A DNA stretch of 64,000 bases from Sphingomonas alpina (GCF_014490665.1 NZ_CP061038.1:4114501-4178500); one strand, 5' to 3'. Shown: positions 35,441-44,391, numbered from the stretch's first letter. Program-made: numbers and translations. The notes: a model not told the origin generated them from the sequence alone.

Positions 35441-35872
35441 ATCGCACGACCAGAACCATGGCGGCTCGACCCCGCCAGCTATCCACATAGCGAAGCGATC
35501 CAGACCCGGTTCCAGGACCTGGACGTGCTTGGCCATATCAACAATGTCGCAATGGCAGCCCTGTTCGAGAGCGGGCGGGTACGCTTCAACAAGGCGATGA
35601 ATCTGTCGGGCTGGCACGGCCATCGCTGGCTCGTCGCCAAGGTCGAGATCAATTATCTCGCCGAGGGCCATTTTCCCGGCGATGTCGAGATCGCGACCGG
35701 GGTCGGCGATATCGGCACACGAAGCTGGCACCTGCTGTCGGCCGCGTTCCAGCATGGCGAACCGATCGCCACCTGCGACACGGTAATCGTGATGAGCGGT
35801 GGCGCGAATGCGACCGCCCTCGCCGCCGATTTCCGGATCGGACTCGAGGGGCATCGTATCAGGCGCGCATGA
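35441..35872 (+). CDS. Hotdog acyl-CoA thioesterase with apparent ATC start
   Basis: The coding frame continues upstream of the first GTG (35525) with clear family sequence: WRLDPASYPHSEAIQTRFQD then LDVLGHINNVAMAALFESGR, the YbgC/FadM-type 4HBT signature. From the in-frame stop at 35390-35392 to that GTG there is no ATG, GTG or TTG. An AGGGGGAG ribosome-binding site at 35426-35433 lies 7 nt before an ATC codon at 35441, which would give 143 residues, normal for the family. Explanations are a rare AUC start, a point mutation of ATG, or a sequence error. An out-of-frame ATG at 35458 stops after 10 codons. It lies about 100 bp after the SDR gene. Confidence 0.75.
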   Translation: MARPEPWRLDPASYPHSEAIQTRFQDLDVLGHINNVAMAALFESGRVRFNKAMNLSGWHGHRWLVAKVEINYLAEGHFPGDVEIATGVGDIGTRSWHLLSAAFQHGEPIATCDTVIVMSGGANATALAADFRIGLEGHRIRRA

Positions 35873-35946
35873 AGCGATCCGCGCCGCAGCGCGTCGGACG
35901 GAAGCCGGGCCATCAGAAAACATCAGCTTGGCTTGTATATTCATAA

Positions 35947-35986
35947 GCAGATATGCGACGGCGATGGGACGCCGCCGCATATCTGC
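35947..35986. repeat. GCAGATATGCG hairpin (AGATATG family)
   Basis: GCAGATATGCG at 35947-35957 and CGCATATCTGC at 35976-35986 form an 11-bp perfect stem with a further inner GGCG/CGCC pairing. It lies between the convergent thioesterase and urcA genes and shares the AGATATG...CATATCT stem with hairpins at 40836 and 62406. It is a likely two-way terminator. Confidence 0.7.
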
Positions 35987-36009
35987 CGGTCAGTATCGGA
36001 TAGCCGGTC

Positions 36010-36327
36010 TCAACGCGATGCAGCGATCGACACATCGGCCCGCGTAGCGCTGGCCAGTGCCCCGATACGCTGTCCCGATACCTCCGCGGCCTTTATTCTG
36101 CGGCACTTGGAAATAGCCAGCTTGAGCTGCAGATCGACACCGACTGGGTCGGGGCAAACCGCATTGATCGCGCGGTTTATCCGCCGATCGAGCTGCGTGA
36201 TCCCCGCCTGGCTGCGCAGATCGAGATCATGATAGGAAATGTGGACGTCCGGCTGCGCATTGCGTGCGAATGCGGCATCCGTTGCGCCGGCGGAGAGGAG
36301 CAGTGCGGGGAGAAGTAGCTTCAGCAT
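36010..36327 (-). CDS. UrcA family protein
   Basis: The protein has 105 residues from ATG 36327, which gives a clean signal peptide (MLKLLLPALLLSAGATDAAF then A). The mature part reads VHISYHDLDLRSQAGITQLD, RRINRAINAVCPDP and KCRRIKAAEVSGQRI, the UrcA pattern with two Cys (about 58 and 75) that probably form a disulfide. UrcA proteins are small periplasmic proteins of unknown function, common in sphingomonads and Caulobacter relatives. It is divergent from the LysR gene. Confidence 0.88.
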   Translation of the reverse strand: MLKLLLPALLLSAGATDAAFARNAQPDVHISYHDLDLRSQAGITQLDRRINRAINAVCPDPVGVDLQLKLAISKCRRIKAAEVSGQRIGALASATRADVSIAASR

Positions 36328-36408
36328 GACAGGGGCCTTTGTTGATCGTGAACGACGCATTCTTTTTGACGCAGCCACGGTTTCGACACCAACAAAGCGA
36401 TGGACTCG

Positions 36409-36431
36409 ATATATAAATTCACCTTATATAT
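36409..36431. promoter_or_regulatory. AT-rich palindrome upstream of the LysR gene
   Basis: ATATATAA (36409-36416) and TTATATAT (36424-36431) are exact inverted arms around a 7-bp spacer, ending 5 bp before the LysR start codon and within the urcA-lysR divergent region. It could be the regulator's own operator or a promoter core. Confidence 0.5.
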
Positions 36432-36436
36432 ATGCT

Positions 36437-37369
36437 ATGCATCGCATTCCTCCTCTTGCCGCGATCCGGGTGTTCGAAGCTGCCTCGCGACACGAGAATT
36501 TCAGCCGCGCCGCCGAGGAGCTTGCACTCACCCAGGCCGCGGTAAGCTATCAAATGAAGATTCTTGAAGAGCGGCTGGGTGCGGCACTGTTCGTGCGCAA
36601 GGGACGTGGCATGGCGTTGACCGATCTTGGCCGCCGGATCGCACCGCGCGTGACCGGCGCGTTCACCATGCTGGGAGAAGCGTTCGCCATTGCCGGCACG
36701 GAGAATGATTCGGTCCTCAGCATCACCGCCCCGCGCACCTTCTCGACCAACTGGCTTTCCGGACGGCTGGGGGATTTCAACGTCATCCGCCCCGACTTAT
36801 CGGTGCGTCTTCACGTTTCCGACGAGATGGTCGATCTGGCATCGAGCGAGTTTGACGTCGCCATTCGCGGCATGCCGGCACCCTCACCATCGACCGGGCT
36901 TGTCTCGCATTTCCTCATGCGCATGCCGATAACGCCGCTGGCGAGCCCATCTTTCCTGGCGGCGCATCCGCTCCGGACACCAGCCGACCTGCTCACGGTT
37001 GCGCGCCTGTCGCCCGACGATGACTGGTGGGATCTATGGTTCGATTCGTTGGCCGACCTGGACTCGAATGGCCGGTCGCGCACCGGCATCCGGTTCGAAT
37101 CGCAAGTGCTGGACGGGCATGCCGCGATTGCCGGCCATGGCGTCGCGATCGTCAGCCCGCCAATGTTCCAGTCGGCGGTCGAGGCCGGACTGCTGGTGCC
37201 GCCGTTCGAGCATTTCGCGACCTATCGCAACGGCTTCTGGCTGGTCTATCCGGAGCATAAGCGCAACCAGACCAAGGTACGCGCGCTCCGCGACTGGTTG
37301 CTCGACGAAGTGAAGCGCTCCGCTGGCGACGATCCTTACGGGATCCTGAGACCGCTTCCGGATTCATGA
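36437..37369 (+). CDS. LysR-family transcriptional regulator (GcvA-like)
   Basis: The protein has 310 residues from ATG 36437. The N-terminal winged helix (PPLAAIRVFEAASRHENFSR then AAEELALTQAAVSYQMKILE) has the PLxALRxFEAAARHxSFxxAA pattern of the GcvA/AmpR group. The effector domain follows (LSITAPRTFSTNWLSGRLGD; DEMVDLASSEFDVAIRGM). The longer ORF begins inside urcA antisense and is not credible. Candidate targets are urcA and itself. Confidence 0.92.
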   Translation: MHRIPPLAAIRVFEAASRHENFSRAAEELALTQAAVSYQMKILEERLGAALFVRKGRGMALTDLGRRIAPRVTGAFTMLGEAFAIAGTENDSVLSITAPRTFSTNWLSGRLGDFNVIRPDLSVRLHVSDEMVDLASSEFDVAIRGMPAPSPSTGLVSHFLMRMPITPLASPSFLAAHPLRTPADLLTVARLSPDDDWWDLWFDSLADLDSNGRSRTGIRFESQVLDGHAAIAGHGVAIVSPPMFQSAVEAGLLVPPFEHFATYRNGFWLVYPEHKRNQTKVRALRDWLLDEVKRSAGDDPYGILRPLPDS

Positions 37370-37382
37370 ACGACAAACGACA

Positions 37383-38165
37383 TCAATCCCGAAACACGGG
37401 CGTGCGCTTCTCCATATTGGCCATCACCGCCTCGACCTGATTGGGCTGGCGGATGACCTTCAGCTGCTCGACCGTCTCGGCCTCGAGCATCGTTGTGGGA
37501 TCCGCATCATGGGCCATATTGCACAGCCGTTTCGCACCGCGCACGGCGTGCGGATTGCGCGACGCGATCTCGGCCGCAAGCGTCAGCGCGGCAGCGCGAG
37601 GATCGTCGGCGATGTGCGAGATGAAGCCATAGCCGAGTGCGTCCTCAGGACCGAATTCTCGCGCCGTGTAGGTCAGTTCGCGCAGCACATCGTCGCGCAC
37701 CAGGCTGCGCCATAGCGGGAAGCCACCCATGTCGGGTACCAGTCCCCAGTGCAGTTCGCGGATTGCGAAGCGCGTGGCCGGCGCGGCAATGCGGATATCC
37801 GCGCCTGACATGATCTGGAAACCCCCGCCCAACGCGACACCATGGACCGCGGCGATTACCGGCATCGGCAATTTGCGCCAGCCGATCGATACCTGCTGGA
37901 CGAGATTGGCGCCGTCCCAGGGACGCGACGACAATTCGAGCCCCGAGCCGCCCGTGGCCATGCTGCCCATGTCGAGACCGGCGCAGAAACCGCGCCCCTC
38001 GCCCGACAGGATCGCAACCCGCACGTCATCCATGCCGGCAAGCTGGTCGATCGCATCGGCGATGCCCTGAAACATCGCCGGATCGATCGCATTCATCTTG
38101 TCGGCGCGGGTCAGCCGGACATCGGCGATATGGTCAGTCACAGTGATGGATACGCGGTCGTTCAT
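37383..38165 (-). CDS. Enoyl-CoA hydratase/isomerase family protein
   Basis: The protein has 260 residues with the crotonase fold. The oxyanion-hole regions are AILSGEGRGFCAGLDMGSMA and AAVHGVALGGGFQIMSGADI. The position that is Glu in hydratases lies in ELHWGLVPDMGGFPLWRSLV, where the pattern resembles the delta-isomerase/hydratase mix. Convergent with lysR and 107 bp upstream of the acyl-CoA ligase terminus on the same strand, it may be expressed with that gene. Confidence 0.92.
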   Translation of the reverse strand: MNDRVSITVTDHIADVRLTRADKMNAIDPAMFQGIADAIDQLAGMDDVRVAILSGEGRGFCAGLDMGSMATGGSGLELSSRPWDGANLVQQVSIGWRKLPMPVIAAVHGVALGGGFQIMSGADIRIAAPATRFAIRELHWGLVPDMGGFPLWRSLVRDDVLRELTYTAREFGPEDALGYGFISHIADDPRAAALTLAAEIASRNPHAVRGAKRLCNMAHDADPTTMLEAETVEQLKVIRQPNQVEAVMANMEKRTPVFRD

Positions 38166-38235
38166 AAAATCTCCGTTCGCCCTCGTCTTTCGAAAGGCCC
38201 TTCTGCTATTTCCCGGCGTCGTGAAAAGGACGGTG

Positions 38236-38259
38236 CTTCGACAGGCTCAGCACGAACGG
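38236..38259. repeat. Single REP arm (CTTCGACAGGCTCAG)
   Basis: CTTCGACAGGCTCAGCACG plus AACGG matches the arms at 11301 and 18936. No good opposite arm is visible nearby. It lies in the gap between the acyl-CoA ligase and enoyl-CoA hydratase genes. Confidence 0.7.
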
Positions 38260-38272
38260 GATTGGATCATGG

Positions 38273-39805
38273 CTAGACGATCCGGCTCCCGCTCTCGCCC
38301 CAATAGCGATCGCGGAGCAACCTCTTGTACAATTTCCCTGTCGCATGGCGTGGCAGTTCCGCCGTGAAGTCGATCTGGCGCGGGGTCTTCACCCCTGAAA
38401 GCTCGGCGCGACACCAGGCGGTCAGTTCGGCTGCCAGATCGGGCCCGGCCTCGGCCATGTCGAGCGGCTGAACCACCGCAATCACGCGCTCGCCCATTTC
38501 CGCATCGGGACCGCCGATCACCGCGACATCTGCGACGCGTGGATGGGTGATCAGGCGATTCTCGATTTCCTGCGGATAGATGTTCACCCCGCCCGAGATG
38601 ATCATGAAACTCTTGCGGTCCGTGAGATAGAGAAAGCCATCGGCATCGATCCGTCCGATATCGCCGAGCGTGGTCCAGCCTAGCGCATTGCGCGCCTCGG
38701 CGGTCTTGGCCGGGTCGTTGTGATATTCGAACACGCCGCCGCCTTCGAAATAGATCAAGCCTTCCTCGTCTGGGCCAAGCTCCTCGCCGGCTTCGTTGCA
38801 GATGTGCAGCGCACCATAGGCCGCCTTGCCCACCGAACCGGGATGGGCGAGCCATTCGGCCGAGTTGATCGTGGTCAGGCCATTGCCCTCCGACCCGGCA
38901 TAATATTCGAACAATACCGGCCCCCACCAGTCGATCATCGCCTGTTTGACCGGCACCGGGCACGGCGCGGCGGCGTGGATGGCGACCTTCAGCGTCGACA
39001 GGTCATGAGCACGGCGCGCCGCCTCATCGAGCTTGAGCATGCGCACGAAATGCGTAGGCACCCATTGGCTCGCGGTGACGCCGTAGCGCTCGATCGCGGC
39101 GAGTGCGGTTTCGGGTGTGAAGTGCCGCATCATCACGACGGTGCCGCCAAGCCGCATCGCGGTCATCGACCAGCGCAGCGGAGCGGCATGATAGAGCGGC
39201 GCAGGGCTGAGATAGATCGTGTCCGGACCCAGGCCGTAAAGCACCTGTGCCAGCGTCGCGAGCACATTGGGGGTCGCAATCCCCGGATCCTCGGGCAGCG
39301 CGACGCGCACGCCCTTTGGCCGTCCGGTGGTGCCCGACGAATAGAGCATATCGGCGCCGGCGCGTTGGTCGGCAACCGGCGTATCGGGCATTGCCGCGAC
39401 TGCCGCGGCCCAGTCTTCCCATCCCGCCACGCCCCCGATCGCCAGACCGGTGCAGCCGGCAAGATCGAGCTTTTCCGCTACATCGGCCTGTGCCGCGGAG
39501 GCGATAAGCAGCTTCGCCCCCGAATCGCGCAGAATATACTCGACCTCGGGCGCGGTCAGCTTCGACGGGATGCAGACATAGAAGAGGCCCGACCGCTGCG
39601 CACCCCAGGTGATGTCATAGAATTCGGGGATATTGTCGAGGAACAGCGCAACCGTGTCGCCGATCGCCAGCCCGCGGGCGCGAAACAGCTGCGCGGCGCG
39701 ATTGGAGCGGCGGTCTAGCTCGGCAAAACTGATCGTCTCGCCGGTTTCGGCAACGATCAGCGCCGCCTTGTCGGGCGTCGCGGCGCCATGAATGCTGGGA
39801 TGCAC
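38273..39805 (-). CDS. Acyl-CoA synthetase (AMP-forming ligase)
   Basis: The protein has 510 residues. The AMP-binding P-loop is LYSSGTTGRPKGVRVALPED. The acyl-adenylate region FEYYAGSEGNGLTTINSAEW and the hinge GDIGRIDADGFLYLTDRKSF followed by MIISGGVNIYPQEIENRL are present, with the C-terminal catalytic Lys in LPRHATGKLYKRLLRDRY. The family is the class that activates fatty or aromatic acids. The enoyl-CoA hydratase lies downstream on the same strand, so a common catabolic pathway is plausible. Confidence 0.94.
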   Translation of the reverse strand: MHPSIHGAATPDKAALIVAETGETISFAELDRRSNRAAQLFRARGLAIGDTVALFLDNIPEFYDITWGAQRSGLFYVCIPSKLTAPEVEYILRDSGAKLLIASAAQADVAEKLDLAGCTGLAIGGVAGWEDWAAAVAAMPDTPVADQRAGADMLYSSGTTGRPKGVRVALPEDPGIATPNVLATLAQVLYGLGPDTIYLSPAPLYHAAPLRWSMTAMRLGGTVVMMRHFTPETALAAIERYGVTASQWVPTHFVRMLKLDEAARRAHDLSTLKVAIHAAAPCPVPVKQAMIDWWGPVLFEYYAGSEGNGLTTINSAEWLAHPGSVGKAAYGALHICNEAGEELGPDEEGLIYFEGGGVFEYHNDPAKTAEARNALGWTTLGDIGRIDADGFLYLTDRKSFMIISGGVNIYPQEIENRLITHPRVADVAVIGGPDAEMGERVIAVVQPLDMAEAGPDLAAELTAWCRAELSGVKTPRQIDFTAELPRHATGKLYKRLLRDRYWGESGSRIV

Positions 39806-39918
39806 CCGTCTCTCCTCGTTTTGTTTTGCAACCTAATGCTAGACGTGGGCCGCAACACCCGCAACGACCGAATCCAGCCCGGCTTGCCTTGATCGCGTTG
39901 CCGTGTAGAGCGCGGAAC

Positions 39919-40356
39919 ATGACAGTCCCCGGCTTCGTCTTCGATCCCGAACGCTTCCTCCGCAACGGTGCCGGTGGTCATGGCCGTCGGCTCGGGCTGC
40001 ATTATCACGCGCATGGTCTCGATTGGGTCGAACTCGCTCTGCCCTATAGCGAGGAGCAGATCGGCGATCCGGCGAGTGGTGTGATCGCCTCCGGCCCGAT
40101 CCTGTCGATGATGGACATGGCGACGAGCATGGCGGTGTGGCTCAAGCTCAACGGCTTTCGCCCGCACGCGACGCTCGACCTGCGGGTCGATTATCTGCGC
40201 CCCGCAACGCCCGGAAAAACAGTGATCGGGCGCGGCGAATGCTATCGCCTGACACGCTCGATCGCGTTCGTGCGCGGTACGGCGCATGACGGCGACCCGG
40301 CCGATCCACTGGCGCATGTCGCGGGCACCTTCATGGCACCGGAGGGCTATCGCTGA
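39919..40356 (+). CDS. PaaI-type hotdog thioesterase (first of pair)
   Basis: The protein has 145 residues from ATG 39919. The hotdog core shows SGVIASGPILSMMDMATSMA (the Asp/Ser helix of PaaI-like enzymes), ATLDLRVDYLRPATPGKTVI and AHVAGTFMAP. It is divergent from the acyl-CoA ligase gene and joined to the next thioesterase by a one-base overlap. It probably hydrolyses an aromatic or medium-chain acyl-CoA. Confidence 0.9.
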   Translation: MTVPGFVFDPERFLRNGAGGHGRRLGLHYHAHGLDWVELALPYSEEQIGDPASGVIASGPILSMMDMATSMAVWLKLNGFRPHATLDLRVDYLRPATPGKTVIGRGECYRLTRSIAFVRGTAHDGDPADPLAHVAGTFMAPEGYR

Positions 40357-40754
40357 TGCTGCCGCCTTATGCCGATCTGCTCGGCCTGACCGTCGATCCC
40401 GATTTGAGTGATGCAGCCCCTGTGCTGATCATGCCGTTCGGCGACGACGTACTGGGTCGCCCCGGCTTTCTGCACGGCGGCGCGATCAGCGGGTTGATGG
40501 AAATGGCGGCGATCGCCGCGCTCCAGCACGCCCTGGCGGCCGAAGGAGGCGCCAAAGAGTCTCGGGGGCGAATCAAGCCGATCAACGTCACGGTCGATTT
40601 CATGCGCGGCGGCCGCGACAAGCCGACCCGCGCACAGGGTGTCGTCACCCGGCTCGGCAATCGCGTCGCCAATGTCGAAGCGACGGCCTGGCAGGACGAT
40701 CCCGCCAAGCCGATCGCGGCGGCGCGAATGAATTATATGGTGGCGCGGGGCTGA
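40356..40754 (+). CDS. PaaI-type hotdog thioesterase (second of pair)
   Basis: The protein has 132 residues. GRPGFLHGGAISGLMEMAAI (HGG plus the helix residue Glu) is the PaaI active-site motif. IKPINVTVDFMRGGRDKPTR and ARMNYMVARG complete the hotdog. The start ATG overlaps the previous stop (TGATG). The two proteins may form a heteromer, since single-hotdog proteins work as multimers. Confidence 0.9.
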   Translation: MLPPYADLLGLTVDPDLSDAAPVLIMPFGDDVLGRPGFLHGGAISGLMEMAAIAALQHALAAEGGAKESRGRIKPINVTVDFMRGGRDKPTRAQGVVTRLGNRVANVEATAWQDDPAKPIAAARMNYMVARG

Positions 40755-40835
40755 GAGCGGCGGCCAAGGCCCTAGATCACATCAAGCACTTGATATGATT
40801 ATATTATTTATAGACCTCTTCGGAAATATCGGCCT

Positions 40836-40867
40836 GAGATATGCGACATTCCGGTGTAACATATCTC
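40836..40867. repeat. GAGATATG hairpin (AGATATG family)
   Basis: GAGATATG and CATATCTC close a 32-bp near-palindrome in an AT-rich gap (40755-40886) between the convergent thioesterase pair and the sugar dehydrogenase. Its reverse complement agrees with 62406-62437 at 27 of 32 positions by my hand alignment. It is a likely terminator or protein-binding site. Confidence 0.65.
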
Positions 40868-40886
40868 CTGTTGCCCGTCCCGAGCC

Positions 40887-42005
40887 CTAGCTTTTCGGCG
40901 TCAGCTTGATCAGCCGGCCCTGCGACCCATCGCTACCATCCTCCAGCATCCAGATCGCCCCGTCGGGACCCTGTTCGACCTCACGAATCCGCGCGCCCAT
41001 ATCCCATTGGTCGCCCTTCTTCGCATTGGTGCCATCGAGATCGACCCGCAGCAGCGCCCGTGACGACAGGCCGCCGATGAACGCATCGCCCTTCCACGCC
41101 GGAAACAGGTCACCGGAATAGATCATCAGCCCGCCGGGCGAGATTGACGGGTTCCACCACACTTTGGGTGCTTCAAAGCCATCACCGGGCTTGTGATCGG
41201 GAATGTCGCGGCCATCATAATGGCTGCCATTGGAGACTTTGGGATAGCCGTAATTCTTGCCCGCAACGATCAGATTGACCTCATCGCCTCCCTTCGGGCC
41301 CATTTCCTGCTCCCACAGATTGCCGGTCGAATCGAAGGCGATGCCGAGCAGATTGCGATGGCCATAGGACCAGATCGCCGGATCGAAGCCCTGTGCGGCC
41401 AGCGGATTGCCCGGCGCCGGCTTGCCGTCGAGGGTCAGGCGCAGGACCTTGCCGAGTGTGGCCCTGGGGTCCTGCGCAGGGTCGAATTTCTGCCGCTCGC
41501 CATTGGTGAAGAAGAGATATTGGCCATCGGAAGAGAAGGCGATGCGGCCCGAATAATGGCCGTCGCCCTCGACATAGGGGTGCGCGCGGAAGATCACCGC
41601 GACATCCTCCAGCTGGCCCGCATCGGTGGCCAGCTTGCCCCGCGCCAGCGCCACACCCTTGCCGCCCGGCCCGGCTTCCGAGAAGCTGAAATAGACCAGC
41701 CGGTCCTGTGCAAATCCGGGTGAGAGGACGACGTCCATCAGCCCGCCTTGCCCCGCGCTGTCGACCGGCAGCGTGCCCGTGACGGTCGTCGCCTGCTTGC
41801 CGTCGGCCGACACCAGCTTCAGCTGTCCGGCCTTTTCGGTCACCAGCATGCGCCCGTCGGGCAGGAAGGTCATCGCCCAGGGCGAGTCGAAATCGGCCAC
41901 CACGGTCCTGGCGAAGGGCAGCTCGCCACGTGCGGCCGCGGGGGTTGCCTGATTCGCGCTGCAGGCGATCAGCGCTATCGGCAGACTCAGGTACAACAGG
42001 CGCAT
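40887..42005 (-). CDS. PQQ-type soluble sugar dehydrogenase (lipoprotein)
   Basis: The protein has 372 residues from ATG 42005. The signal peptide ends in a lipobox (LIACSAN), so it is probably membrane-anchored in the periplasm. The beta-propeller shows ARTVVADFDSPWAMTFLPDG, GDGHYSGRIAFSSDGQYLFF, GYGHRNLLGI-like SYGHRNLLGIAFDSTGNLWE and GGDEVNLIVAGKNYGYP, which are conserved in aldose sugar dehydrogenases such as YliI. It oxidises sugars with PQQ. A 77-codon upstream extension is antisense to the rimP leader and is rejected. Confidence 0.92.
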   Translation of the reverse strand: MRLLYLSLPIALIACSANQATPAAARGELPFARTVVADFDSPWAMTFLPDGRMLVTEKAGQLKLVSADGKQATTVTGTLPVDSAGQGGLMDVVLSPGFAQDRLVYFSFSEAGPGGKGVALARGKLATDAGQLEDVAVIFRAHPYVEGDGHYSGRIAFSSDGQYLFFTNGERQKFDPAQDPRATLGKVLRLTLDGKPAPGNPLAAQGFDPAIWSYGHRNLLGIAFDSTGNLWEQEMGPKGGDEVNLIVAGKNYGYPKVSNGSHYDGRDIPDHKPGDGFEAPKVWWNPSISPGGLMIYSGDLFPAWKGDAFIGGLSSRALLRVDLDGTNAKKGDQWDMGARIREVEQGPDGAIWMLEDGSDGSQGRLIKLTPKS

Positions 42006-42190
42006 ATCGTCTCTCCGGTCGGTCGGTTGGGCGGGACAATGCGGTATAGCGCCGGTGACTGCGCGGCCCGCTTGCCAGTCTTGTGCGATCCGCCTATATC
42101 GCACTCGCGCTTTCTCTACATCGTTGATTGATGAAGAGGCTGCGGGCTCCGGCTCGCGGCGGCGACGAGACCTATTCATTCGGAGAGCAG

Positions 42191-42775
42191 ATGGCGGATC
42201 TCGCCAAATTGACGGCATTGATCGAACCCGAGGCACAGGCTTTGGGTTTCGACCTGGTGCGCGTGAAATTGTTCGGTGGAGCCGGCGACATCACCCTGCA
42301 GGTGATGGCCGAGCGCCCCGACACGCGCCAGCTGACGATCGACGATTGCGCCGAATTGTCGCGTCGCATCTCCGACCTGCTCGACGAGGCCGACCCGATC
42401 GAGAGCGAATATCGCCTCGAAGTGTCCTCGCCGGGAATCGACCGGCCGCTGACGCGGCTGAACGACTTCGCCGACTGGGAAGGGCATGAAGCACGCATCG
42501 TGCTGACCGCACCGGTCGAGGGCCGCAAGCAGCTGACCGGCAATCTCGCCGGGGTCGAAGGCGACCGCATCACGATCGACGTGAACAAGCATGTGCCGAT
42601 GACGATCGGGTTCGACCAGGTCGCCGATGCGAAATTGCTGTTCACCGACCGGTTGCTCGCCGCGACGCGCCCGCTCTCGACCGAGGGCGCGGACGAAGAA
42701 GAATTCGAAGACTTTACCGACAACGAAGGCGCGCTTGAGGCCGCCGATACCAACACCAGTGAAGGGCAAGATTGA
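42191..42775 (+). CDS. rimP: Ribosome maturation factor RimP
   Basis: The protein has 194 residues from ATG 42191 after TCGGAGAGCAG. The N-terminal domain includes IEPEAQALGFDLVRVKLFGG and LTIDDCAELSRRISDLLDEA; YRLEVSSPGIDRPLTRLNDF is the classic RimP motif. The C-terminal SH3-like domain is followed by an acidic tail (EGADEEEFEDFTDNEGALEA). It is needed for 30S subunit maturation. It is the first gene of the nusA-infB operon; the stop overlaps the nusA start. Confidence 0.95.
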   Translation: MADLAKLTALIEPEAQALGFDLVRVKLFGGAGDITLQVMAERPDTRQLTIDDCAELSRRISDLLDEADPIESEYRLEVSSPGIDRPLTRLNDFADWEGHEARIVLTAPVEGRKQLTGNLAGVEGDRITIDVNKHVPMTIGFDQVADAKLLFTDRLLAATRPLSTEGADEEEFEDFTDNEGALEAADTNTSEGQD

Positions 42776-44391
42776 TGGCCACTGCCGTTTCCGCCAACAA
42801 GGCAGAATTGATCGCGATCGCGAATGCCGTCGCGACCGAGAAGATGATCGATCGCGCGATCGTGATCGAGGCGATGGAAGACGCGATTCAACGCGCAGCC
42901 CGCGCCCGTTACGGCGCCGAGAACGACATCCGCGCGAAGCTCGATGCGAATACCGGCGACCTTCGCCTGTGGCGCGTCGTCGAAGTGGTCGAGGCCGTCG
43001 ATGACTATTTCAAGCAGGTCAATTTGAAGGAAGCGCAGAAACTCCAGGCCGGTGCGGTGGTCGGCGACTATATCGTCGATCCGCTGCCCCCGATCGAGTT
43101 CGGCCGCATCGCGGCGCAGGCCGCCAAGCAGGTGATCTTCCAGAAGGTCCGCGACGCCGAGCGCGAGCGCCAGTTCGAGGAATTCAAGGATCGCATGGGT
43201 GAGATCATCACCGGTGTGGTCAAGCGCGTCGAATTCGGTCATGTCGTGGTCGATCTGGGCCGCGCCGAAGGCGTGATCCGTCGCGACGCGCAGATCCCGC
43301 GCGAAGTGGTGCGCGTCAACGACCGCATCCGCTCGCTGATCCTCAACGTGCGTCGCGAGAATCGCGGGCCGCAGATTTTCCTGAGCCGCGCGCATCCCGA
43401 CTTCATGAAGAAGCTGTTCGCGCAGGAAGTGCCCGAAATCTATGACGGCATCATCGAGATCAAGGCCGCCGCGCGCGATCCGGGCAGCCGCGCCAAGATC
43501 GGCGTGATCAGCCATGACTCCAGCATCGATCCGGTCGGCGCGTGCGTCGGCATGAAGGGCAGCCGCGTTCAGGCCGTCGTGCAGGAGATGCAGGGCGAGA
43601 AGATCGACATCATCCCCTGGTCGCCCGACACCGCGACCTTCGTCGTCAACGCGCTGCAGCCCGCCTCCGTCTCGCGCGTCGTGATCGACGAGGAAGAGGA
43701 TCGCATCGAAGTCGTCGTACCCGACGATCAGCTCAGCCTCGCGATTGGCCGTCGCGGCCAGAATGTCCGTCTCGCCAGCCAGCTGACCGGCAAGGCGATC
43801 GACATCCTGACCGAAGCCGACGCATCCGAGAAGCGCCAGAAGGAATTCGCCGAGCGTACCGAGATGTTCCAGACCGAGCTCGACGTCGATGAGACGCTGG
43901 CTCAGCTGCTCGTCGCCGAAGGGTTCGGCGCGCTGGAAGAAGTGGCTTATGTCGAGGCAGACGAAATCGCCTCGATCGAAGGGTTCGACGAGGACCTCGC
44001 CGCCGAACTGCAGAGCCGCGCGACCGAAGCGCTCGAGCGCCGTGAGGAAGCCAATCGCACGCTGCGCCGCGAACTTGGCGTGTCGGACGATCTGTCCACC
44101 ATGCCGCATCTCAACGAGGCGATGCTCGTTACGCTGGGCAAGGCCGGCATCCTGACGCTCGACGATCTTGCCGATCTTGCAACCGACGAACTGGTGCAGA
44201 AGAAGCGCCAGGAGCAGCGCCGCCGCGCCGAAACCGAGAACAAGCGCCCTGAAGACAAGGGCGGCGTGCTTGGCGAATATGGCCTGTCGGAAGAGCAGGG
44301 CAATGAGATCATCATGGCCGCCCGCGCGCATTGGTTCGACGATGAGGAAGCAGCGCCTGCTGCCGATGCATCGGAGGAGAGTGAAGCGTAA
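42775..44391 (+). CDS. nusA: Transcription termination/antitermination factor NusA
   Basis: The protein has 538 residues. The N-terminal RNAP-binding domain is followed by S1 (ITGVVKRVEFGHVVVDLGRA), KH1 (VGACVGMKGSRVQAVVQEM), KH2 (LSLAIGRRGQNVRLASQLTG) and C-terminal acidic repeat regions (ETLAQLLVAEGFGALEEVAY). The start ATG 42775 overlaps the rimP stop. The 741-aa antisense ORF is a codon-bias shadow. Confidence 0.97.
   Translation: MATAVSANKAELIAIANAVATEKMIDRAIVIEAMEDAIQRAARARYGAENDIRAKLDANTGDLRLWRVVEVVEAVDDYFKQVNLKEAQKLQAGAVVGDYIVDPLPPIEFGRIAAQAAKQVIFQKVRDAERERQFEEFKDRMGEIITGVVKRVEFGHVVVDLGRAEGVIRRDAQIPREVVRVNDRIRSLILNVRRENRGPQIFLSRAHPDFMKKLFAQEVPEIYDGIIEIKAAARDPGSRAKIGVISHDSSIDPVGACVGMKGSRVQAVVQEMQGEKIDIIPWSPDTATFVVNALQPASVSRVVIDEEEDRIEVVVPDDQLSLAIGRRGQNVRLASQLTGKAIDILTEADASEKRQKEFAERTEMFQTELDVDETLAQLLVAEGFGALEEVAYVEADEIASIEGFDEDLAAELQSRATEALERREEANRTLRRELGVSDDLSTMPHLNEAMLVTLGKAGILTLDDLADLATDELVQKKRQEQRRRAETENKRPEDKGGVLGEYGLSEEQGNEIIMAARAHWFDDEEAAPAADASEESEA

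Noticed and set aside
40887..42236. N-terminal 77-codon extension of the sugar dehydrogenase
   Set aside because: It would replace the obvious lipoprotein signal peptide at Met 42005 with Arg-rich sequence and would invade the rimP leader.
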